Part shown: in pieces, positions 20,852-32,962 of the stretch | How the letters are laid out: every line of letters starts with the position of its first letter | How positions within the stretch are numbered: position 1 is the first letter of the stretch | Assembly: GCF_011075055.1 (NCBI RefSeq) | Contig: NW_025401104.1 | Location: 434,001-498,000 of the forward strand | DNA: 64,000 bases | Source of the DNA: Mangifera indica | Taxonomy: Eukaryota > Streptophyta > Magnoliopsida > Sapindales > Anacardiaceae | Direction of reading: 5' to 3' | The notes under the pieces: model-generated | What the model was told of the DNA's origin: nothing | Database searches by the model: none | What the model saw: the letters and a program-made list of their open reading frames with translations, nothing else | Position numbers and translations under genes: made by a program

Positions 20852-23217
20852 ATAGACGAAGGCATTACGTCGAGCCAACGACTGTAAACAAATGCGCTAC
20901 TTAGGAGGCAACCCAAGCTTTCAATCATATTTTGATCAATGCTTCAATTTTGATTTTCTAGACATTTGCTTTAATTTCGGTTTATATGTTTCAATTTTAG
21001 TTTTAAATTTCCGTTTTAGGATTTTTAGATATTTAATTAACAATTATTTTATGATTTTCGCTTAGGTTTATTTTAATTTATTTTCATGTTACTGTTCAAT
21101 CGTCTTCTTCCTCCTGCAGGTCCTAATTAGCCTTCTATAAATGTTCACGAGGGGAGGAATCTGTATTTTGGTGTTCTGGAATTGGGTCATGTGCTTTTGT
21201 CAAAAGTCCAGCTTCTGTTTTGCTATTTTCTTAAATTCAAGGGGGTCATATGATTTAGTGTGATTATAAGGCTGGGTTTATATGCTTCCAAAGACCACAT
21301 TCGCCAAACCTACGCCTCACAATTTCTCTCCAACTAAAATAAAAACCTAGCAACCTTTTTCCTCATTTTGCAACGCCATGGTCAGAACCCGTTCACAAGC
21401 ATCAAATAGCAGCAAAACCCACCCATCGATGGCCTCTTACACCAGAGCTGTTATCAAAATCTAAAGAATCCTTCATCAATTACAATGCTCTATAATTCAA
21501 ACTACTGTTCCTTTCCCCAAATCCAGAGAAGTTTCCTCTTCCTTTTCTTTTAAATTTCAGTTCTCATTTTATTATGTTTTGTTTAAACATTGAGGACAAT
21601 GTTTGGTTTAAGTGTGGGGGAGGGTGTATTTGTGTTTTATTTTTCTGCTGTTTACTGTTTTGTCTTTCAGTTTTCTGTCTTGCAGTTCTATATTTTTTTT
21701 CTTTTTCTGCTCTGTTCTTATGTGTGTCCATTTGTTCTGCTTTTATTTTGTTTTGTTTTTCTGTCAGTTTTTTTTCTATCTTCTTTGTGTTATGCTTATT
21801 CTGGTATGCCTTGTTTTGCTTTGTGTATGTTGCTGCTCCTTGCTGGATAAAGTTTGATTTTTATTAATATGGCAGCTAATGCATCCTTCCCTCTTTTTAG
21901 TTAGCTAAACAGTTCCATTAATCTCACTTTGAATGAATTGATTTGTATGCATGCCTTAAGGATTTAGCCAATTCAGTAGGAGAGCATTGTGCACTGATTT
22001 GTTAGATTAATTAGAGGTATGCACTTAAACAAATATTGATAATTGAGTGCTAGAGTTTTGTTTGAAGTTGAGGTGAATTTATTTATCCCATGAGTTTTGA
22101 GCCGAAAAAGATTGGAACATTTATATCAATTTATATTTTTCTTTGATAAGTGATATTCTCCCATGTGAATACATCTCTAGAACTTGCTTTGAACCGTTTT
22201 GAGACCACATTGATATGTGCATGCATGAAAATGATAAAGGCATTCTTGTTTAAAACATTTAGCTTAAAATGCCAACCTATTTTAATTTCCCTAGTTAGCC
22301 TCTTGAGCCTTACAAAGCCCTTGATTCTTTGTGCTAAAACCATATTACAAACTCAAGCCTTCAAGTAAAAATCCTCACCCAACCATGAAAATTAGCAAGG
22401 CATTTAAACTAAATTTTGTTGCTTGGTGAAGTTGCTATCTTGAGAAATTTAAGTGTGGGGGAAAAAGGGACTTAATTGTATAGGAAGAGATGATGAAAAG
22501 AAGTTGGCATGAAGAGTGCTATTGAGATTGCCTTATGTTGTTATCTTTGCTACCCAATTCTCTTAGTTATTCAAAAAAAAAAAACAAAAAAAAACAAAAA
22601 AGAAAATAAAACAAAACAAAAAAAGAAAAAAAAGAAAAAGACAGAAAAGAAAAAAAAAAGTTGAAAAAGAGAGAACAGAAAGGCAATAGCAAGTAGCAAA
22701 GAAATGTGGTGAATGTGGTGGTTTTAGCTTTACATTTTTGTTCTCATTAGGTGTTTAAATGCTTTGTTAATGCTCATGGTTTTAACCTTTGTATCCATTA
22801 ATCCTCACCTTTACCCAAAGCCCCATTGCAATCTAAAATAAAGTCCTTTTGATTTATGCATGTATATAATCTAAGTGGTAGAGATTTGGTGCATAAGCAA
22901 GCCTATGGTAGAATGTTTGCATTGGAAGAATTTGAGTAAAACTCCAAACCATTAAACACATGAGTGATATGAGTGATAACCGTGAGGAGATTCACCAAAA
23001 CTTTATACATGCTTTAGAATGTGATTATCTTGATTTGTCTTTGTGCATATTTCCTTGTGAAGTTTGATAATGAGGTGTGTTGATGCTTGAATCTTGGTTG
23101 GTGAATCTTAAGGTATGCACATTGTTTGGTATCATGAGAAAAGAGATTGATGAAACCTTTTTGTGTTTGTTTTGTTTTGTTTTTGTTTTTCGTTTTACTC
23201 GAGGACGAGCAAAAGAT
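20852..23217 (+). other. Non-coding 3' region of the Athila-like element
   Basis: Contains the ggaggcaacccaag motif usual after Athila pol (20904-20918), a 28-codon remnant at 21378-21464 beginning MVRTRSQAS that looks like the start of the second (env-like) ORF, a T-rich tract (about 21630-21790) and an A-rich tract (about 22570-22665). The ORFs over the T-rich tract are low-complexity artefacts. Two extra purine tracts of the form aagtgtggggga lie at 21610 and 22451, besides the one next to the 3' LTR. Confidence 0.65.
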
Positions 23218-23230
23218 AAGTGTGGGGGAA
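23218..23230 (+). promoter_or_regulatory. Polypurine tract
   Basis: AAGTGTGGGGGAA directly before the 3' LTR, preceded by actcgaggacgagcaaaaga as in other elements of this type. It primes plus-strand synthesis. Confidence 0.75.
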
Positions 23231-23232
23231 TT

Positions 23233-24574
23233 TGATAACGCCATAAATTTTTATTATTTTGATTTATAATTCTCTTATATTGTGTGAAAATTTAATTCAA
23301 TCTAATGGAATTACTTATCTTTTTGCATTTAGGAAGCTTTGAGCAATTTTGAAATAAGTTGGGCCAAAAAGATGAAAAAATTGGAGTAGATCTATTAATC
23401 TGGAATTTTCATAATGCAGACTAGATGTGGGCACGTGAAAGATAAGAGTAGAATTCGAAAAACAGATCTGAACGCCCAGATCAGTTGCAAGAGTCCAAAA
23501 AATATTAAGATTTATTTCCTAGGAAAGGGATAATTATCAGCTGGAAAAGAGGATTAATTGAGCTAGATAAGGAAAGATATTTTTGGAGAAAGGTTATACA
23601 TTAAAGATACATATTTTTTCCTTTCTTTTTGGGAAGATATGTATCACTTTGCTTGGTTGGATTAGGAGATTAAGATTGATTTCAATTTCCAGATTTTTAG
23701 TAGGAAGATAATATATACTTTTATTTTTATTAGAGAATCATTCACCATTGTAATTAGAGATTTAGAAAGCAAAATATGGTATACAGTGGCTGAATAATTT
23801 CTCTTGGTTGAAGGGATCTGAAACCATGGAACTACAATGATTGTGAGATTTATTTTTGTTCCTCAATGCATCTTTTTAATTATTTGAGTATTGATTATCT
23901 TTCTGAATTATTGTTCATGATTGTGTTGATTGATTTTTAAGGTGTGCAATTAGTTTATCAATTAATATAATCTACGGCTAGTTTAGGTGTTGAATCCGTA
24001 ATTGTTCAATCCATCTAATCAAAGTGGCAACTAGGTTTATCGTTTGCTGCGTTAGAAACTATAAATCCTAGGAAAATAATCAACTGAATTAAATGCAACG
24101 TCGTACGTTTGTGTTGTCTTGCTTCATTGGTCTGTCTAATTCGTAATGCTATTGTTAAATTAAATTCGAGATCGTATCCGAATTATTAATCAATAAGGGT
24201 TAATTGGAATACATGTTTTTGGTTAACTAATCGTAAGGAAGGACAGGTAAATTTAATACCACAACGAATATTTAAATAATTAATTTGATATTTTGTTTCG
24301 ATGATCAATCGTAGTTCCAATGGTGGATGTGACCGAAGACTAAGGTTTGTTAAATTGATTTATTACTTTTAGATTATTTTACTGAATTTTTATTTATTAT
24401 TTTTCATTACAATTTGCATTCACTTCAAAACGCCCATTTTATTTCTTTGTTTCGATTTATTTATGACAACATACTAATCAAAGCTCTTCGAGGGAACGAT
24501 CCCTACTTTCCTTTACTACATTTTTGTTGTAGGAATTTAAGATTTAATTTGGGTGTCAATAACAGCACGTACCA
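23233..24574 (+). repeat. 3' LTR of Athila-like element
   Basis: TGATAACGCC to ACGTACCA, 1342 bp, collinear with the 5' LTR and followed by the GTAAA target duplication. Confidence 0.9.
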
Positions 24575-24659
24575 GTAAACAAAATCAACCATACACAGGT
24601 GTGTGCGTTGTTTTTTATACTCAGGCATTTTCAAACTTAAACTCATCCTAGCCGTTTTA

Positions 24660-25335
24660 CTTCTTAGCAATATTTTGATAATATCCATCAGAATTAGAAT
24701 ATACCTCAAGTTCTAAGAAATAATTAAGGGAGCTAAGGTCTTTCATCTCAAAGTGTTAATTAAGATATTGTTGTACTTCATAAACACAAGTTACATCATC
24801 TCTAGTAATGATCATGTCATCAACATATAGTAAAAGAAGAAAAATACCATGATCAGTATGACAAATGAATAAAGTTGAATCATAAGCACTACAGATGAAA
24901 CCAAATTGGGTAATAGTGAAACTGAACTTTACAAACCAAGCTCTTGGTACTTATTTCAATCCATATAAAGTCTGATAAAGTTGACAAACCTTTCGAAAAG
25001 GATAAGAATAACGAGGCAGAGGATGCATGTAAACCTTTTCCTTTAGGCCACCATTAAGAAATGCATTTTTCACGTCCATCTAAAGAAAGTGCCATTGTTT
25101 AAAAGTAGCAATGGCTAAGTTACTTTGGATAGAGGTTAATTAGGCTACAAGAGAAAAAGTCTCTTCATAATCAATGTCATATTCTTAAGTATGTCCTTTG
25201 GCTACTAGGTGTGCCTTGTACTACTCGACAGACACATTTGAATGAGTTTTAATTTTATAAACCCATTTATATCCAATCTAGGTTTTACTAGAGGATAGAT
25301 CAACCAAATCCCAAGTACAAGTTTTCTCTAGAGCT
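24660..25335 (-). pseudogene. copia reverse transcriptase fragment
   Basis: The minus-strand translation contains the catalytic box YVDDM (24813-24827), preceded by GIFLLLL, and further along a segment like FEMKDLSSLNYFL. The N-terminal part of the RT region extends to about 25560 in another frame. It breaks off before RNase H. Confidence 0.7.
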
Positions 25336-26239
25336 TAAAAATCTTTTGTCATAGCTTGTTGCCAAAAAGAATTAGTATTAGCTTCACAATAAAAGCGAGG
25401 CTCTTTTAAAGTGGCAATAATAGAATAACAATGATAGTCATTAAGGAAAACTGGAGTTGTTCTTACCCAATAGAAACAATAAAAACTATAATCAGGGACA
25501 GTATCAATAGCTGGAATAATCGTATCATGAATAGATACAGAAGTAGAAGTATTATTTAATTCTTCAGAAACAGTTATATTAGAACTAGGAAATAGTTCAA
25601 CAGATGAATGAGTAAAGAATAACGAATGTGAAGTGTCAACCTGATAGAATTTTAACAAAGAGAAAAACATTATATTTTCCTAAAAGGTAACATATCAAAA
25701 GATATGTAATCTATTAGAAATAGGATCTCAACAATGATAACTTTTGTGTTCTATGTCATAACCAAGAAATAAAAACATACACAAGCTTGTGTCTCTAATT
25801 TTGTATGTTCATAAAGTTATAATAAAACAAAACATACACACCCAAAAGGTTTAGGAATAAAGTAATTTGGAGGCTTACCAAATAATCACTCAAAAAGAGA
25901 CAAATTATTACGAATATGAGTAGGAATATGATTAATTATATAAACTATAGTAAGATTTGCTTCTCCCCAAAAGTTTTCAAGACATAAGGTAGAAAAAAGA
26001 AGGGCATGAATAGAATCAAGAATGTGATGACATTTACATTCAGTCCTTCCATTTTATTAGGAGGTATAAAGACAAGAATGTTGAATGACAATACCTTGCT
26101 AAGAAAGAAACTAAAGGAAAAAAGAATCTCAATATTCCATAGCATTATCAATTTGAAGAATTTTTATAGGGTGAGAAAATTGAGTTTTAATCACATTAAC
26201 AAAGTTAATATAAGATTTGTGATATTTCAAACCTTTGTT

Positions 26240-26563
26240 TTAGAAAATAAGTCCAAGTAAAATGCCAGTAATCATCAATGAATAAAACAAAATATTGATA
26301 ACCATTGATAGATGAAACAGAGGAATAGCCCCAAATGTTAGAGTGAACAAACCCAAAAAGAATATTTGAAATAGAATTATTATTATTAAAAGACAAAAAA
26401 CTAGTTGTTTTGCAAGTTGACAATTTAAACAATTAAACGATTCAAATTTTATGGATTCTAACAAACCACATGTTACAAAAAGATGAAGTTTACTAGCTGA
26501 AGCATGACCTAAACAAAGATGCCACTGTTGCAGAGGATAAATAGTTGTTGTAGTAGTAGACAT
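26240..26563 (-). pseudogene. copia integrase fragment
   Basis: The HHCC zinc-binding region is visible as WHLCLGHAS followed by CLNCQLAK. In another frame there is NIWGYSSVSSINGYQYFVLF with IDDYWHFTW, the start of the integrase core, where copia elements usually have DVWGP and FIDDxSRxTW. Frameshifts separate the pieces. Confidence 0.7.
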
Positions 26564-26639
26564 AAGTTTCTAAGGAAGAGAAAGAAAGGTTAGCTAAAAT
26601 AATCTTCCCACTATGTGACCTATCCCAAAAGTCTGGCTC

Positions 26640-28075
26640 ATCTACAGATCTTGTACTTGACAACCAAAAGAAGAGAAAGTTATAGTAAGGTGTAATTCAC
26701 ATAATTGTCCAGCTAAGATAAGATTCAAAGCTAGATTGAGAACACAATATGAATAAGGTAAATCAATATTAGGAGAGGATGCATGCCTAATATGGGTGAT
26801 AGGCATTTTTGTTCCATTTGTAGTGTGTGTGGATGGAAATGAAGAGATTGGTGTTTTAGTTATCAGAACTGAGAGGTTAGAGGTCATATGATTGTAGCAA
26901 ACTAAGTCAAATAGCCAAAAAGGTTTACCTAAAGTCATGCATAAGGTAAAAGGGAAAGAATAATTGGATGACATAACTTATTTGAGAAGAGCCTCAAGGT
27001 CACTCATGGTTATAGCACTAAATCCCTCAGAGGTAGTAGCAACAATAGTAGAATATCTAAAATTGGAGGAATTCTTGGGTTTAGAGGATCCTTCTTTTGG
27101 TTTCGGTGGCTGAATAGGATAGTTTTAAAGAATGTCTTATTTCACTACAATATTTATATTTAACAGTAAGACAATAAAAAAAATATGACTTAGTTCGCAA
27201 CAATTCTTATAGTATTTTACTCTTGATTTTTGGTTGGACAACTGGGAATGTGTAGTTGCAAGGACAACATTAGTTTGTGGAGATCTATCTAAGCTAAGAC
27301 ATATCTCTTCAAAGATAATCTCCTGAATAATAGTATCTAGTGTTGAAAAAGGATATCAATGCAATAGAAAAGCCCTAAGTACCTTATATTTTAGACGCAG
27401 AGCAATGAGAACCTTTATAAGTTAGAGATGATCATTACTAATATTAGCTTGAGCCAATTGATTCCAAATAGGTTGTACTTGGGCAAGAAATTCATTCGCT
27501 GATTGTCCTGATTCCTATTTGAGATTATGCAGAGTGGTCCATAATTGATAATAGTGAGCAAGTCTAGTAACACTAAATCGATTAGCTAAAAAATCCCAAA
27601 TCTCTTTACCAGTATCAAAATCAACAAATTGAATATGAATAGACAGAATAGAGGTGTTACAAAACCATGTGATTTTTGTTATCCTAACTTTCAGTCATTC
27701 TGCAAACTTAGTGTCAAATTCATCTTTTTCTTACATAGGTTTAATAATATCTCCAATAATAACACATGAGAGTTTTGGCAAAATGAAAAGACTCTTCATG
27801 CTATGTACCCATAGGTTGTAGTTTGATCCAAATCAAAATAATGGTAATTGGCTTGGAAACATCAATTTTCTCTATATTATGGAAGATTTTCTACAAACAA
27901 ATATGATAGATAATGATCACCAAAACTATTGTATTCAAGTTGTTTTAGAGACAAGTTTGGTAGCAAAAACAAACAAAACAAAGAGGGGTTTAATAAGCCG
28001 ATAAAAATAGGAAAACAAAGATATTACTTTAGATAACCAAAAAACACTTAGAACAAACAAAAGAACTCAGATGGG
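26640..28075 (-). pseudogene. copia gag and protease region, broken
   Basis: WLFDLVCYNHMTSN (about 26875-26915) corresponds to the protease site, where the normal DSG is lost. Upstream, frames read IWDFLANRFSVTRLAHYYQLW and then SANEFLAQVQPIWNQLA, characteristic of copia gag (UBN2-type). Several stops interrupt it. Confidence 0.6.
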
Positions 28076-28088
28076 CTCTGATACCATA
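28076..28088 (-). promoter_or_regulatory. copia primer binding site
   Basis: The complement reads TATGGTATCAGAGC, the initiator tRNA-Met primer site, separated by a few bases from the LTR end. Confidence 0.75.
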
Positions 28089-28091
28089 TTA

Positions 28092-28415
28092 TGAAATAAG
28101 ATTTGTATATTTCAATTGTGTATCTAACAATACAAAAAAGTATCTATTTATACAATACAACTAACTATTAAAAAAAAAGGAAATTGTATACAATCACTAT
28201 GATTACGCTCAATCAATATATTTAGGGTGCCAATATCATTGAGGGTCAACCATTATGAGAAGATCAATCACCATAATTAAGGTGTCAATCATTATGATTA
28301 AGGTGTTAGTTACTTTGATTGAAAGTCAATCACTATGATAAGATCAATCACCATGATTAGGGGTTAATTATTATCAATCATGCAAGAATAAAGAATCTAT
28401 ACAATTACGTTAACA
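28092..28415 (-). repeat. copia 5' LTR
   Basis: On the minus strand it runs TGTTAACG ... CTTATTTCA, 324 bp with TG...CA ends, ending a few bases before the primer site. It contains several short diverged repeats of the form caatcactatgattaaggtg. Confidence 0.6.
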
Positions 28416-28452
28416 ACACACACATACACACACATATATATATATATATATA
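28415..28452. repeat. Microsatellite (CA)n/(TA)n
   Basis: An acacacacatacacacac run changes into a tatatatata run, directly at the copia LTR edge. 28453-28780 contains no recognisable feature. Confidence 0.8.
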
Positions 28453-31400
28453 CAAGTTTGTGTGTGTATCATATCAAAAACATAGATAAGGATTCACATA
28501 ATAAATCAGTAGAGGAACAACCTCTCAATTCACAAAACATAGAAATCCATCATACAAAGGCGTAACAAGAGTTGCCACAAAAGAGCCTAAATATCAATCT
28601 TAACACTCCTTTTTCCCCCTCAAAATTTTCATGCATTTAGATTAGGAATTAGAATCCCTAAAATGCAGCTACCATGTTAACTATCAATTGTTTTCATGTA
28701 ATGTCATACACAAGCATGTGTTTCATGTACCACACACCATCATGTATCACTTAATTCAAAATTTATAAGGCGTTCATCTTATCCAATTGGCATGGCAACT
28801 GACACACAGGCATGGCCACCTCATGCATGGTTGTCTATCACTCTAAATTCACATGTTATCATATCATTTATTCAATAGTCAATCAATTACACATTAATCA
28901 TAATTATACAAAATGACTATTATGCCCTTGAGAGATACACATAAGTGTTACAAGAGATTACCTAAGACACCAATAAAGAGACGACTACCAACATCATAGT
29001 ACAAAGAAGATGATATGCAGGTAAGGGATTTTAACTAGGAATCTTAATTGAAAAAGATAGAATATATAACTTAAAGTTACTAAAGCAGAAACAAAACATG
29101 TAATGTTTTTCAGATTTTTTATTAATGTTTTAAATGAACCTAAAAGTTTCTAAAACCAATTTACAAAATGATATTGTTTTGCCTATTATTTAGGTAAATC
29201 GACATTTTCAATGAGCTACAAACTCAAACAATGCATTCAAGCCATCGATTTGAGTCATAATTTGAATCGAACTATTTTTATTCAAGTCAATCTCAAGCAA
29301 ACCTTAATTTCAACTAGATGAATTTTAGCTAAATTCTAGCTAGATTATTTTTAATTCAAGTTAAACTTGAGCTAAGAGATGTTCAGGGTCAATTCGGTTC
29401 ATGTCCATCTCTAGTCTTTTATATATCCATAAGACTAATAACAACATATTTTTAAGTTTTATAGTGAGAAATTTAAAATTTTGTTATTAAAAGTATAAAT
29501 TCGTTTAGTTTTAACAAGAATATACATAATTAGTCATTAAAATTATAAATATAGTATTTATAACCACAGAATATTTATCATCTCATTAATTTTTTCTCAC
29601 TAAAGGCCTCCTATAATTAGTAAATACAAGTATGAGAATTATAGTGAATAGTAAAAAATATGTTTGTAAGAAAATAGTCATAAAACTCGGATATGGGAAA
29701 AATTTGTATATAAAGTATTTAATTAGTTATTAAAGCTAATGTAACATAATACATCATATTCAATCATTGCAAAATTAGGCGAATATACAACAAGATTAAT
29801 GAATGATTGATGCCTCAAATCAACTCATATATAAAACATTAAAAGAATTTTAAACATGACGAAACTATAAACAACGAAGAAAAAGACAATGAAAGTTTAC
29901 ATATTCGAAGAATAACGAAGATGAAAAATTGAGCCAGACAAAACAAAAAAATCAATCTAGTGTAAAAAGAATTATGTGCAAAAATGTTTACTACTGTTAT
30001 AAACATGAACTTGATGTGATGAATAGAAAGGCTAGAAATTTGAAAAAAAAAATCGGTTTTTTTAAATGGCAATATGGTAATTAGTTGAAAATTAAAAAAT
30101 ATTTTCATACTTTAGACTTAGGTATCAAAACGATGTGTTTAATAATAAAATATTCATTCAACACAGAAACCTGCAAAATACATGTTTAATAATATGCGAA
30201 TTAAATGCGTTTTTTACTAACCACCACCCTACCCTTTTTTTTTTTTTGTGGTGACTAAAAAAGAAAACCTTATACATGGTAATTAAAATTTTATAATAAA
30301 AGGGCCATTTTCACTAACGTGTTAGAGGGAAATTGAAAACTTTCCATTAACGAGTTTTTATATACGAATGGAAACGAAATTCATTTATAAGAACTAATAA
30401 AAATTTATTCTATTTTCCAAGGGAAATTTCCCAGATGCGTGTACACATCATGCAAGGAATTCATATATGATGAATTCTTTATGGTCATTATCGTGAACAA
30501 TATGCAAATAGAGAACTATTCTCTACCCTATGGACAAGTTTTAGTGTTTATCTTTTGACTGAATTTTCACATATTTATTTGGTGGCGTTTAATTCCACCA
30601 GTATTATTGAATTTTAAACATGTTGATTTGTACTGTGGTCTCTTTGTAGTATAAAGAAATCTGTATTATGAGTTACACAAGAACAGAAATTTTTCGAAAA
30701 GAAAATGTAGAACACTGATGCATATATACCTCTTGTAGTACTTGACGTTCCTCACAGCAGACTCTCGGATTTCTAATTTTTTTTTTAACTCTGTCTCACT
30801 TTACACAATTTATATTCTAATTGTAGACGAAGAAAAAGATGTTAAAACTGGTAAGGCAGTAGGACAACTCAAAGATTAGGGCAGAAAAATATCAAGATAG
30901 GTCATATAAAAATTTGAGGAAGGAATAATTGAATGGCAGTGGACAAAATTGTGGCTTAGTAGTTGCATCAAACACCAACATTTTGTGATCCACAAACGAC
31001 ATTGTTTTCTTTGTTAGAATTAAAAAAAATAAAGTTATGCCAGATACTCAACAATTTATGGGTCAGTTTTGATTTCTTAGAGAGAGGAATCAAAATTAGA
31101 CCAAGACTGTGTTGGTTCTCCCAAAATTTTTGACTAAAGTATACCCAATATTTGTCAATTCACATAGAAACCAGAATTGGTAATCGGATACATAGTGATT
31201 CCAACTCCAATCATGTAATTTCCTCTTAACCCTAGCTGAGGCTGAGCCACAAAGGGTTGAGAGGGGGCTTGACTTAATAATTTTTAAAAATGTACCCTTA
31301 GACTCTTATGTTAAAGAACGCCCTTTATTACCTTTATTTATTTTCAACTAATTTATGAGAAAATTGATTTGTAAAAGATATTATTTCAATTAGTAAATCA

Positions 31401-31567
31401 TCAAAGTGCAAAATAAAATCTCAAATATAAAGTTTTACCAAAGTTTAAACTTCGAAATTGGAAATAACTTTCAAAGTTATTGCACCCCACAACACTTTCA
31501 ATGTCATTTGACAAAATTACATGCATAGAAAAAAAAATTTCCATGCACCTAAACACGTCTAATTTGC

Positions 31568-31575
31568 TATAAATA
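31568..31575 (+). promoter_or_regulatory. TATA box of peptide gene B
   Basis: TATAAATA, 54 bp before the ATG, in the context ttgctataaatatgtctaca shared with E and G. Confidence 0.6.
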
Positions 31576-31621
31576 TGTCTACATAATCGATATACCATAT
31601 TCTCAGGCATAATCAATAAAA

Positions 31622-32112
31622 ATGGCTGCCAAGTTCCCATCTGTGTACTTTCTGGTTACCTTGCTTTTAATTCTCCTCTTCTCTTCAACAATTCTTCCGT
31701 TTGCGGAAGCAGCAAAAACCAGTGAGTCAATCTTCTATATATATTTCTCTTCAAACTCATATTTTCTTTAATTAGTTCATTAATTTAAAACAATGGATTT
31801 GTACATTGTGAGTGAGTCTACGCTTACGCTTGTTGGAATCACCACAAACAAGTGAGCCCATTTGTTTATATTAATTTCCATCAATTAATATCTCTTTGTA
31901 TAAAATAAATTCATGTGTATATTCATAATTATGCAAGATAAATGATTCAACTGATAACAAGGCAATAATTTTTGATAATTTTTGTAGAAGAGAAGACGGC
32001 AACAGCACATGGCCACATGATTAATAGAATGAATTACTCTATTAAAGTCGGCGTTATAGGAAGCCCCTCACCACCTGACAATCACGGTCTGGGTGCTATC
32101 AATAACCCATAA
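31622..32112 (+). CDS. Small secreted peptide precursor, copy B (2 exons)
   Basis: Exon 1 is 31622-31721 and exon 2 is 31988-32112; intron 266 bp, phase 1, GTGAGT...TGTAG. The product is 74 aa. It has a signal peptide MAAKFPS plus a Leu-rich core, with likely cleavage after the AEA at residues 28-30. The mature peptide runs KEKTATAHGHM, NYSIKVGV, GSPSPPDNH (residues 58-66) and a short GLGAINNP tail. Compared with E and G it lacks three codons in the tail. Exon 2 of C, D and F is nearly identical to that of B, so B is the intact member of that subgroup. It sits in a tandem unit with its own TATA box. Function unknown; likely secreted to the apoplast. Confidence 0.75.
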
Positions 32113-32962
32113 CAAAGTGATGCATGAGGTGGCGAGTTGCTCAATCGATCAGCTTTTGTTATTAAAATAAGTGTTTCCTTGTATTCGGTTCATCATGTGT
32201 GCTATTTCTGTCTACATACAAATATTATACATAATTTATATAAATGTTGTTCACGTAATGTCTTCGTATTTTTCTTAATTAATATCGGTCGTCTTCTTTA
32301 GTTTATAGCCAATTCATGTAATATCTATGGTTTCACAGTTTCCTCTTATCATAAGAATCAATTTAGAAGAAAATCTATATTGTTAGATCTGGGTATTTTT
32401 TCTCTATAAAGTATCATGTATGAGGTTTATTGACAATACTACTTTTTTATGGTTACGTTTCAATGGCTAAATTAAAAAGTAACGACAATAATATTGTATT
32501 CATTCAAACAATGGAGGATCCAAATTTAATTCCGCGATACAAAACCTTTCAAAGAAAGATGAGACAAAGATATTTAGAAAAACTATCATTCCATATAAAT
32601 ATTTTTAAATTTAATTCTAAAATATTTAAGTTTAATTCGGCCATACAAAACCATTCAAAGAAAGATGAGTGAAAGTTTGTTTTTTCATAGTTAATAACCA
32701 ATTCAAAGATATTTTTAATAGAGGATATACTCAACCCTCAGAGGTAGATAAGATTCTAGGAAAGATGCAAGAAGATGTCTATATAGGATGTTTTTTGGAT
32801 ATTTGAAAGCTATGATAAGAGTGCTTCTAAAATTTTGAAGCTCTTTGATAACCTACCTTGATTGTATTCTTTATTGTTGATGTCTCATCAAACTTCACGG
32901 AAAAAATTCTTAGGTGTCAAATCTCTTCAAGGAGCTCCATCTATAACAATATAATAATAAAT

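Larger units (their letters stand above)
16672..24574 (+). mobile_element. Athila-like Ty3/gypsy LTR retrotransposon, internally deleted
   Basis: A 7.9-kb element with two LTRs of about 1.34 kb and a perfect 5-bp target duplication GTAAA (16667-16671 and 24575-24579). A primer site follows the 5' LTR and a purine tract precedes the 3' LTR. The gag and protease parts are recognisable and of Athila type, but reverse transcriptase, RNase H and the integrase core are gone. By eye the LTRs differ by roughly 5%, so the insertion is not very recent. The element cannot move alone but keeps the cis signals. Confidence 0.9.
24580..28415 (-). mobile_element. Ty1/copia retrotransposon, minus strand, 3' end missing
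   Basis: Read on the minus strand: LTR (28415-28092), tRNA-Met-type primer site, gag, degenerate protease, integrase and the first part of reverse transcriptase. The order gag-PR-INT-RT identifies copia. RNase H and the 3' LTR are absent: sequence recognisable as reverse transcriptase ends around 24.65 kb, close to the Athila 3' LTR. Frames are broken many times, so this is an old copy. Confidence 0.8.

Noticed and set aside
21574..21867. Three overlapping ORFs of 81-97 codons, hydrophobic and Phe/Cys-rich
   Set aside because: All three frames are open because the DNA is a T-rich tract inside the Athila 3' region. There is no domain and composition is low complexity.
16672..24574. The Athila-like element as an intact autonomous retrotransposon, given its complete LTRs and target duplication
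   Set aside because: No reverse transcriptase, RNase H or integrase core can be found, and gag has stops.
29839..30108. Minus-strand ORF of 89 codons also present at 58497-58766
   Set aside because: It lies in the duplicated upstream block and is interrupted in the other copies of that block. Its similarity at the second place is explained by the duplication.
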